Source: Mycobacteriaceae bacterium (GTDB lineage: Bacteria > Actinomycetota > Actinomycetes > Mycobacteriales > Mycobacteriaceae). From it: a stretch of 6,146 nucleotides of DNA. The notes beneath the pieces were generated by a model. The model saw only the letters and a list, made by a program, of their open reading frames with translations, was not told the DNA's origin and made no database searches. Within the stretch, counting starts at the first letter, position 1; each line of letters starts with the position of its first letter. Both the position numbers and the translations under genes were made by a program. Of the stretch, positions 1 to 4,399 are shown in pieces. The stretch spans positions 1-6,146 of the forward strand of contig JAFAWC010000099.1 of the NCBI GenBank assembly GCA_019242135.1, given 5' to 3'.

Positions 1-351
1 CATGTGCAGGGCCAGCGCTCCGCCGATCACCTCAGCCAGGTCGGTCGCCATCGCCACCAGCTCGGCTTGCGCCCAGAAGGCGAGCCGGGTGGGCTGGCGC
101 ATTCGTTCGCCGACCGCTTCCGGCAGCGACCGGCCGGTGACCAGGCCCAGCTTTGCCGACAGGTACTGTACGAGGGCCGCCATCGCGTTCGCGAGCACGA
201 TCACCCACACCAGGAGGAAGCCGAATTCGGCGCCCGCGCTGACGTTCGCGGCGACGTTGCCGGGATCGACGTAGGCGATGGCCGCCACGAATGCGGGTCC
301 GAGCAGATACCAGCTGGGGCGCAGCGCGCCACGGGTCCGCGAAACCGCCAA
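1..351 (-). CDS. mntH: MntH, Nramp-family Mn2+/divalent metal:H+ symporter (N-terminal part, cut by window edge)
   Basis: This is the first 117 residues of an inner-membrane proton-coupled importer of manganese and other divalent metals. The translation shows the Nramp TM1 motif DPGN at residues 29-32, whose Asp and Asn are metal ligands in the family, preceded by WYLLGPAFVAAIAYV. It continues with the conserved TM2/TM3 blocks LVQYLSAKLGLVTG (60-73) and AQAELVAMATDLAEVIGG (94-111). The sequence closely resembles M. tuberculosis MntH (Rv0924c) as I remember it. The remaining helices, including the TM6 MPH motif, lie outside the window. The start is TTG at 351-349: it is the only ATG, GTG or TTG between the in-frame stop at 390-388 and the conserved core. 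A GGAGGG lies only 3 nt before it, which is unusually close. It probably has its own promoter, since 73 nt separate it from the upstream gene and a metal-regulator-like site lies there. Confidence 0.95.
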   Translation of the reverse strand, partial: MAVSRTRGALRPSWYLLGPAFVAAIAYVDPGNVAANVSAGAEFGFLLVWVIVLANAMAALVQYLSAKLGLVTGRSLPEAVGERMRQPTRLAFWAQAELVAMATDLAEVIGGALALHM

Positions 352-354
352 CGT

Positions 355-360
355 CCCTCC
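355..360 (-). promoter_or_regulatory. Ribosome binding site of mntH, deciding the TTG start
   Basis: GGAGGG on the minus strand is followed by 3 nt and then TTG at 351-349. The spacing is short, but no other usual start codon exists between the upstream in-frame stop (390-388) and the conserved Nramp core, so this site fixes the start. Confidence 0.6.
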
Positions 361-387
361 CGCATTCCGGGTATGCGAATAGGAAAG

Positions 388-406
388 TTAGGTTAGCCGA
401 AACCGT
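388..406 (-). promoter_or_regulatory. Putative DtxR-family (MntR/IdeR-type) metal-responsive operator upstream of mntH
   Basis: The plus strand reads TTAGGTTAGCCGAAACCGT. The left half TTAGGTTAG(C)C matches the mycobacterial iron-box consensus TTAGGTTAGSCTAACCTAA perfectly; about 14 of 19 positions match overall, and the right half is degraded. It sits about 37-55 nt upstream of the mntH start and overlaps TAnnnT hexamers on the minus strand (TAACCT, TAACTT) that could be a -10 box. Mycobacterial mntH is known to be repressed by the DtxR-family regulator MntR, so MntR is a likelier ligand than IdeR. Assignment to a specific regulator is inference. Confidence 0.45.
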
Positions 407-424
407 GCGCGGGCGCGAGGACCC

Positions 425-673
425 TCAGATGCCGAGCCCGCCCAGGCTGATCGTGATGCCGTTACCCCAGAAGGGCCAGCCAAACGGATAGGTGTTGCTG
501 TTGTACCCCGGCGTCGTGTTGATCTGGGCATTGCCCGGCCGCTCGCACTGCGTGGTGGTGGGTCCGGTGTTCGTGCACTGGGGGATGGCGGCGGCCGGAG
601 CGGCGGCGGCGATACCGATCACGACGCCCGCGGCCGCGGTGATGACGGCAAGAGACGGTATGGCTGCCGACAT
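425..673 (-). CDS. Small secreted protein A (82 aa, two-cysteine mycobacterial family, unknown function)
   Basis: I cannot assign a function. The 82-residue product has a hydrophobic Ala-rich segment (about residues 6-29) ending in APAAA, a plausible Sec signal peptide cleaved near residue 29. A mature peptide of about 53 residues follows, with two cysteines, Cys33 and Cys43, in the pattern CTNTG-x5-C, then ERPGNAQINTTPG and an aromatic/Gly-rich tail. It is clearly paralogous to the next two genes upstream (C-x8/9-C followed by an IN-x-SP/TP-like motif), and its coding DNA at 518-538 matches C's at 1084-1104 in 18 of 21 bases. Its start ATG lies 31 nt after gene B's stop and has no good Shine-Dalgarno. 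The signal peptide also lacks the usual basic N-terminus. An Arg-rich stretch (four consecutive Arg codons) is open in frame just upstream but has no standard start codon. The C-terminus is Gly/Ile rich and uncharged. Confidence 0.72.
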   Translation of the reverse strand: MSAAIPSLAVITAAAGVVIGIAAAAPAAAIPQCTNTGPTTTQCERPGNAQINTTPGYNSNTYPFGWPFWGNGITISLGGLGI

Positions 674-704
674 GGTGATCGATTCGTTGCAGGGGCGCCT
701 ACGC

Positions 705-968
705 CTAGCGTACGCCCCCGGGGAGGGCCCAGGCGCCCGTCCCGAATGTCGGGTAACCCGGGAAAAGCCAGGGTTGTTCCAGAAACGGGCCGGGGGTCGC
801 GATCGGGTTCGGCGAGCTGTTGATCGATGTGTGGGTGCCCCGCTCGCATTGCATCGTCCAGGGTGCGATCACGCCGCAGTCGGGCAGCGCCGCGGCGGCA
901 GGCGCAGTGAGGACGGCGATCCCGATCGCCGCGATCATGGCGGCCGCGAGCCGGCCCGCACGGTGCAT
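705..968 (-). CDS. Small secreted protein B (87 aa, two-cysteine mycobacterial family, unknown function)
   Basis: Function is unknown. The start chosen is ATG 968-966, because it begins a textbook signal peptide: MHRAGR basic end, hydrophobic core at about residues 8-22, and an APAAAA cleavage region near 22-27. The same frame is open to 1124, but the upstream extension is Arg-rich and overlaps gene C on the same strand in another frame. The mature part has Cys31 and Cys41 (C-x9-C), then ERGTHTSINSSPN, matching the C...C-x(n)-IN-x-SP plan of the two neighbours. The tail is rich in Pro, Gly, Phe and Trp. It lies 10 nt after gene C's stop and 31 nt before gene A, so the three genes are probably co-transcribed. 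A GGGGCG just upstream is a weak ribosome binding site. The two cysteines probably form a disulfide outside the cytoplasm (inference). Confidence 0.72.
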   Translation of the reverse strand: MHRAGRLAAAMIAAIGIAVLTAPAAAALPDCGVIAPWTMQCERGTHTSINSSPNPIATPGPFLEQPWLFPGYPTFGTGAWALPGGVR

Positions 969-978
969 GACGCCCCGG

Positions 979-1224
979 TTAGCGACTACCCTCGCCGAAC
1001 GGCACGGCATACGGACCCGGGTACGCCCCGCCGAACGTCTCGTCCCAGTACGGCAACGTGAAATCGCCCACCGACGGGCTGTCGTTGATCTGCACGTTGC
1101 CCGGGGTTGAGCACACGGTGTCACCGCCGGTGTTGGTGCATGTCGGGTCGGCGGTGGCGGCGGGAGCGCCGAGCAGCGCGCCGACCGCGCCTGCGGCCAT
1201 GAGGTACCGGAACCGAATTCGCAT
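979..1224 (-). CDS. Small secreted protein C (81 aa, two-cysteine mycobacterial family, unknown function)
   Basis: This is the best-formed member of the secreted triplet, with no known function. A basic N-terminus (MRIRFR) and a hydrophobic stretch (residues 8-20) lead to APAATA, with likely cleavage after residue 25. The mature peptide of about 56 residues has Cys29 and Cys38 (C-x8-C), followed by STPGNVQINDSPS and a tail rich in Tyr, Trp, Phe, Pro and Gly. The ATG at 1224-1222 has a good AAAGGA site 5-6 nt upstream. It begins 26 nt after the stop of the DapB-like gene, so it is likely part of that operon. The CTNTG start and PGN-QIN motif are nearly identical to protein A, pointing to tandem duplication. 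A CTxxGxxxxC-like opening is common in small mycobacterial exported proteins, but I cannot name a family with certainty. Confidence 0.78.
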   Translation of the reverse strand: MRIRFRYLMAAGAVGALLGAPAATADPTCTNTGGDTVCSTPGNVQINDSPSVGDFTLPYWDETFGGAYPGPYAVPFGEGSR

Positions 1225-1250
1225 GGGCGTCCTTTCGATAGCCTCAGTCG

Positions 1251-2324
1251 TTAGGGAGAATACAGCCCTCTGCCGGTGACCAGCGGCAAATCAAGGGTGG
1301 TGCGAATGCCCGGCTCGGCAGCCACCACGGCCGGGATCGCGTTGACGACGCGCATCGCGGTCGCGACCAGCCCGGCGTGGTTGTGGTCGCCGTTGGGACT
1401 GCTCAGGCACAGGTCCATCGCATAGGACGGCTCGCCGGTGATCTCGATGCGGTACGAGCCGCCGGGCTGGGCCGGCTGCGGCCAGGAGGGGCAGAGATCC
1501 TCGCGCAGCCGTGTCACGTGCTCCAGCACGACCGCGGGCCGTTCGTCGACCAAACCCCGCACCTCGAATCGCAGCGCGGCGGCGGTGCCCTTGGCGATGA
1601 AGCCGGAGGCGATGTGGAAATCCTCCGGCGCGGGTTCGCGGTAGTACACCTCGACGATCTCGTCGAGCGCGATGCCGAGTCCTGCCGCGAGCTGACGCAC
1701 CACTGAGCCCCAGGCCATGCTTAATACCATGGGCTGCAACAGGATCGGTGTCTCGTCCATTGGTTTGCCGAAACCCATGATGTCGAACATCACCGTTGCG
1801 CTGTCATACGTCGCGTAGTCGACGATCTCCATGCAGCGCACCTGCTCGATGCGTCCGCAGGTGCCAGCCAGCGCCAGTGGCAGCAGGTCGTTGGCGAAGC
1901 CGGGGTCGATGCCGTTCACGAACACACTCGAATTACCTTGCTGGGTGGCATCTTCCAAGGGCGTGATGAGCTCGTCCGGGATGACCTGCCAGGGGTACTG
2001 CAAAAACACCGGTCCGCTGCCGACGACGTTGATGCCCGCCGCCAGTAGTCGGCGGTAGTCTTCCAGCGCGTCGGGCAGCCGGTTGTCGGCCAGCGCTGTG
2101 TACACCGCGCAGTCAGGTTGTGTGTCAATGACTTCCGCGAGGTCGTTGGTGGCGATGATGCCGGTCGGCGTGTGCAGTCCGGCCAGCTCGCCCGCATCCC
2201 GGCCGGCTTTGGCGTCTGACGACACCCACAGCGCGGCCAGCTCGAACCCCGGGTTCGCGAGGACCCCGGCCAGCGCATGCCGGCCGACGTTGCCGGTTCC
2301 GATCTGGGCGACCCTGATTGCCAT
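1251..2324 (-). CDS. DapB-like NAD(P)-binding oxidoreductase (Rv0926c-type; diaminopentanoate/dihydrodipicolinate reductase-related)
   Basis: This is a 357-residue cytoplasmic protein whose N-terminus MAIRVAQIGTGNVGRHAL carries a Rossmann dinucleotide-binding motif, GTGNVG at residues 9-14. A strand and VSSD follow, as in dihydrodipicolinate reductase-type folds. The length and overall sequence fit the actinobacterial Rv0926c group, related to DapB and 2,4-diaminopentanoate dehydrogenase. It is longer than true DapB (about 245-270 aa), so it is unlikely to be the lysine-biosynthesis enzyme. The physiological substrate is not known to me. The central part contains NGIDPGFANDLLPLALAG and a likely substrate region around CMEIVDYATYDS; the C-terminus ends GRGLYSP. 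The ATG start has AAGGA 7 nt upstream. That ribosome binding site overlaps the stop of the SDR gene, which ends 10 nt before this start, so the two are surely co-transcribed. Orthologues also sit beside this SDR in M. tuberculosis, which suggests a shared pathway. Confidence 0.88.
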   Translation of the reverse strand: MAIRVAQIGTGNVGRHALAGVLANPGFELAALWVSSDAKAGRDAGELAGLHTPTGIIATNDLAEVIDTQPDCAVYTALADNRLPDALEDYRRLLAAGINVVGSGPVFLQYPWQVIPDELITPLEDATQQGNSSVFVNGIDPGFANDLLPLALAGTCGRIEQVRCMEIVDYATYDSATVMFDIMGFGKPMDETPILLQPMVLSMAWGSVVRQLAAGLGIALDEIVEVYYREPAPEDFHIASGFIAKGTAAALRFEVRGLVDERPAVVLEHVTRLREDLCPSWPQPAQPGGSYRIEITGEPSYAMDLCLSSPNGDHNHAGLVATAMRVVNAIPAVVAAEPGIRTTLDLPLVTGRGLYSP

Positions 2325-2334
2325 CGATACGTCC

Positions 2335-3126
2335 TTAAAGGTCGGGGATGGGAAGCTCGAGGTTGGGCATGATGAGGCCGCCGTCCACCTCGAGCGTCTT
2401 TCCGGTCAGATAGGCACCCGCGGGTGACGCCAAATACAAAGCAGCGGCTGCGATGTCGGCGGGCTCACCCAGTCGGCGCATCGGAGTTGCCGTCTCCAGC
2501 GCAGTGCGCATCTCGTCGTTGCTGGCCACGATGTCCAGGGCGGAGGTCAGGATGGAGCCGGGTGCGATCGCATTGACCCGGATTCGTGGGCACAGGTCCA
2601 GCGCGGCCAGCCGCGTGTAGTGCGCGAGCGCGGCCTTGGCGGTGCCGTACGCGGCGAATCCTCGGCCGGCCAGCCGGCCCATGGTGGAGGTGATGTTGAT
2701 GACGCTGCCGCCGCCGGAGTGCTCGAGCATCAGCGGCACCGCCGCCGTCGTCAAAGCGTGCGCGGTGCCGACATTGAACGTGAACGCGTCCTTCAAATCC
2801 TTTGTGCTGGTGTTCAACAGCACGTTCGGCATGGTGCCGCCGACGTTGTTGACGACGATGTCCAGCCGACTGAACACCTCGACGGCGGTTTTTGCCAGCG
2901 TGGCCGTCGCGTCCGGGTGGGCGAGGTCGGCGGCGACGACGTGTGCGCGCCGGCCCAGCCCAGCCACCTGTTCGGCGACGCCGTCGAGTTCGCTCTGGGT
3001 ACGCGACGAGATCACCACATCGGCGCCGGCCTCGGCGAAGGCCAGTGCGATGGCCGCACCGAGTCCGCGCCCGGCGCCCGTGATAACTGCTACCTGATCG
3101 TCAAGCCGGAATCTGTCGAGGATCAC
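2335..3126 (-). CDS. Classical short-chain dehydrogenase/reductase (Rv0927c-type, FabG-like)
   Basis: This 263-residue cytosolic oxidoreductase has every classical SDR hallmark. The cofactor loop TGAGRGLG is at residues 16-23, the adenine-contacting Asp67 is in AADLA, and NNVGG is at 93-97. The catalytic tetrad is Asn118, Ser147, Tyr160 and Lys164 (AAYGTAK). The C-terminal DGG (247-249) is also typical. SSR at 40-42 follows the second strand and hints at NADP(H) preference (inference). It matches M. tuberculosis Rv0927c in length and sequence as I recall; the substrate is unknown, probably an alcohol/ketone. The start is GTG at 3126-3124, overlapping the TGA of gene D (GTGA, 4-nt overlap), so translation is probably coupled. 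The stop is 10 nt before the DapB-like gene. Confidence 0.93.
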   Translation of the reverse strand: MILDRFRLDDQVAVITGAGRGLGAAIALAFAEAGADVVISSRTQSELDGVAEQVAGLGRRAHVVAADLAHPDATATLAKTAVEVFSRLDIVVNNVGGTMPNVLLNTSTKDLKDAFTFNVGTAHALTTAAVPLMLEHSGGGSVINITSTMGRLAGRGFAAYGTAKAALAHYTRLAALDLCPRIRVNAIAPGSILTSALDIVASNDEMRTALETATPMRRLGEPADIAAAALYLASPAGAYLTGKTLEVDGGLIMPNLELPIPDL

Positions 3127-3332
3127 CCGGGCAGACTAACCTCACCGGAGCCGACCGGAATGTCCGGACCGGCGCTCGGGGCGCTGTTCTGGCCCAGCAC
3201 GGAGTCCAGCACATCGAGCACGGTGGGGTCGGGTGTCACCGGGTCGTCTGCCCGCGCGGTGGCCGGTGCCGCCATCGCCGCAACCGCGATCGCCGCCACG
3301 ATTCCGGTCGCGGCCCGGCGCGATCTGCTCAT
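3123..3332 (-). CDS. Small secreted protein D (69 aa, unknown function), overlapping ku and the SDR gene
   Basis: Function is unknown and I do not recognise a family. Residues 1-28 form a clear signal peptide: MSRSRRAAT basic end, an Ala/Ile/Val hydrophobic core at about 8-21, and ATARA cleavage before DDPVTP. It has two arginines but no Tat consensus, so the Sec route is likelier. The mature peptide is only about 41 residues, acidic, rich in Asp, Pro, Val and Ser, and has no cysteine. It is therefore unrelated to proteins A-C. A short amphipathic stretch, [11 protein letters not shown], is at 38-48. The ATG at 3332-3330 shares ATGA with the ku stop, and its TGA shares GTGA with the SDR start. 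Being overlapped by 4 nt at both ends, and having a well-formed signal peptide, it is very likely a real gene translated by coupling from ku. Confidence 0.75.
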   Translation of the reverse strand: MSRSRRAATGIVAAIAVAAMAAPATARADDPVTPDPTVLDVLDSVLGQNSAPSAGPDIPVGSGEVSLPG

Positions 3333-4261
3333 GACCGCTTCCCCGCGGTCTTCTTCGCCGGCGCTTTCTTGGCTGGCGCTTTCTTGGCTGGCGCTTTCTT
3401 CGCCGGCGCCTTCTTGGCGGGTGTCTTCTTGGCCGCCCCCGAGCGCCTACTGGGCGCCGCGCCGGATTCGGCGCGGCGCTTGCGCACGCTCGCCTCCAGC
3501 TTGGCCAGCAGGTCGGACACGTCGTCGCTGACGTCGAGCTCCTTCGGCTGCTCCTCTGTGGGGAATGCCTCGCCGCCTTCGAGTTTGGCCTCGATCAGTT
3601 CGTGCAGCTGCTCTTGGTAATCGTCACGGAACTGGTCGGGATTGAAATCCTCGGCCATCGAATCCACCACCTGCTCGGCCATTTTCAGCTCGGCAGGTTT
3701 GATGTCGACCTTCGTGTCCAGCGACGGGAAGTCGGGTTCCCGGATCTCGTCGGGCCACAGCAGCGTGTGCACGACCATGACATCGCGCTTACTGAAATCC
3801 TTGATCCGCAGCGCCGCCAGCCGCGTCTTGTTGCGCAACGCGAAGTGCACGATCGCCACCCGTTCGGTGTTGGCGAGTGTCTTGGCGAGCAGCACATAGG
3901 ATTTCGTCGACTTTGAGTCGGGCTCAAGGTAATAGCTGCGGTCGTACATCAGCGGGTCGAGGTCATTCGCCGGGACGAACTCGATCACCTCGATCTCGCG
4001 GCTGCGTTCCTCGGGGAGGGTGTCGAGGTCCTCGTCGGTGATGATCACGGTCTGGCCGTTGTCGGACTCGTACGCGCGCGCGATGTCCCGGTAGTCCACG
4101 ACCTCTCCGCATACCTCGCACACGCGCTTGTATCGGATCCTGCCGTGGTCCTTGGCATGGACCTGGTGGAACTTGACGTCGTGGTCCTCGGTCGCGCTGT
4201 AGACCTTGACCGGCACGTTCACCAGGCCGAAGGAAAGCGAGCCCTTCCAGATGGAGCGCAT
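3329..4261 (-). CDS. ku: Ku, DNA end-binding protein of bacterial NHEJ, with lysine-rich repeat tail
   Basis: This 310-residue homodimeric ring protein binds double-strand DNA ends and recruits LigD. The N-terminus MRSIWKGSLSFGLVNVPVKVYSA is the signature of prokaryotic Ku; the core (about 1-255) includes CEVCG at 48-52, EPDSKSTKSYVLLAKTL and LLWPDEIREPDFP. The core matches M. tuberculosis Ku (273 aa) closely, but about 40 extra residues follow: SRRSGAAKKT then five PAKK units (P281-K304) ending TAGKRS. M. smegmatis Ku has a similar lysine-rich tail that affects DNA binding. The start is ATG 4261-4259, with GGAGGGA 10 nt upstream and the family's N-terminus. The frame is open upstream to 5011, but that part lies antisense to ligD. 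It diverges from ligD and overlaps gene D by 4 nt. It is the likely first gene of the minus-strand operon. Confidence 0.97.
   Translation of the reverse strand: MRSIWKGSLSFGLVNVPVKVYSATEDHDVKFHQVHAKDHGRIRYKRVCEVCGEVVDYRDIARAYESDNGQTVIITDEDLDTLPEERSREIEVIEFVPANDLDPLMYDRSYYLEPDSKSTKSYVLLAKTLANTERVAIVHFALRNKTRLAALRIKDFSKRDVMVVHTLLWPDEIREPDFPSLDTKVDIKPAELKMAEQVVDSMAEDFNPDQFRDDYQEQLHELIEAKLEGGEAFPTEEQPKELDVSDDVSDLLAKLEASVRKRRAESGAAPSRRSGAAKKTPAKKAPAKKAPAKKAPAKKAPAKKTAGKRS
3350..3424 (-). repeat. Five 15-bp tandem repeats encoding the PAKKA units of the Ku tail
   Basis: Five consecutive 15-bp units start at 3350, 3365, 3380, 3395 and 3410. Units 2 and 3 are identical, and units 1 and 4 differ from each other by a single base. 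Each encodes one PAKKA-type pentapeptide (the last has Thr instead of Ala). A sixth, degenerate KK-containing segment follows at 3425-3439. In-frame 15-bp units can expand or contract without disrupting the gene. Confidence 0.9.
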
Positions 4262-4271
4262 ACCGCCAGTG

Positions 4272-4278
4272 TCCCTCC
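4272..4278 (-). promoter_or_regulatory. Ribosome binding site of ku
   Basis: GGAGGGA on the minus strand lies 10 nt before the ATG at 4261-4259. It supports the internal start over the much longer open frame, and lies only 5 nt downstream of the inverted repeat at 4284-4305. Confidence 0.7.
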
Positions 4279-4283
4279 ATTTC

Positions 4284-4305
4284 CCGCGAAATGCCCGTTT
4301 CGCGG
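4284..4305. promoter_or_regulatory. Perfect 8-bp inverted repeat upstream of ku (operator or mRNA hairpin)
   Basis: CCGCGAAA, a 6-nt spacer (TGCCCG) and TTTCGCGG form a perfect dyad 22 nt upstream of the ku start codon. As DNA it has the geometry of a dimeric repressor operator. As RNA in the ku leader it would form a stem-loop ending 5 nt before the Shine-Dalgarno. The sequence alone does not distinguish these. Confidence 0.5.
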
Positions 4306-4347
4306 CTCCGAGCTCACAATTACTCGGCAAAACGTCGATCTGAACAG

Positions 4348-4357
4348 CCGTATACGG
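4348..4357. promoter_or_regulatory. Perfect 10-bp palindrome CCGTATACGG, possible -10 region or operator of ligD
   Basis: CCGTATACGG is its own reverse complement and lies 42 nt upstream of the ligD ATG. It contains TATACG, the most -10-like hexamer on the plus strand here. A short palindrome can occur by chance, so only its promoter position gives it weight. Confidence 0.35.
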
Positions 4358-4399
4358 TGGAAGCACGCCCAACGCCGACGAAAAGGGTACCCGGCTCGC

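Larger units (their letters stand above)
4262..4399. promoter_or_regulatory. Divergent ku-ligD intergenic promoter region
   Basis: These 138 bp separate the two NHEJ start codons and must hold the promoters of both. It is more AT-rich in the middle (CACAATTACTCGGCAAAACG) than the flanking genes. It holds an 8-bp inverted repeat near ku and a 10-bp palindrome nearer ligD, described separately. The TATACG in the second palindrome is a plausible -10 for ligD, but I see no good -35. I see no mycobacterial LexA box (TCGAAC-N4-GTTCGA) and no evident RecA-NDp-type promoter. Confidence 0.7.

Noticed and set aside
352..424. Rho-independent terminator between gene A and mntH
   Set aside because: No stable hairpin followed by a T-run is visible on the minus strand. 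Whether transcription reads through into mntH cannot be decided from sequence.
4..491. Plus-strand open frames at the left end
   Set aside because: They are antisense to mntH or cross its promoter and the end of gene A, and show no recognisable protein features.
969..1124. Longer N-terminus of protein B, starting at 1124
   Set aside because: The added 52 residues are Arg/Thr/Ser-rich, overlap gene C in another frame, and would bury a textbook signal peptide that starts at 968.
2620..3531. Long plus-strand open frame of 303 codons opposite the SDR, gene D and the ku tail
   Set aside because: The product is low-complexity and Ser/Arg/Ala rich, crosses three well-supported minus-strand genes, and mirrors the ku repeat. 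It is a high-GC shadow frame.
4262..4399. LexA/SOS box or RecA-NDp promoter controlling ku-ligD
   Set aside because: Neither the TCGAAC-N4-GTTCGA pattern nor the RecA-NDp-type -35/-10 layout is present in the intergenic region.
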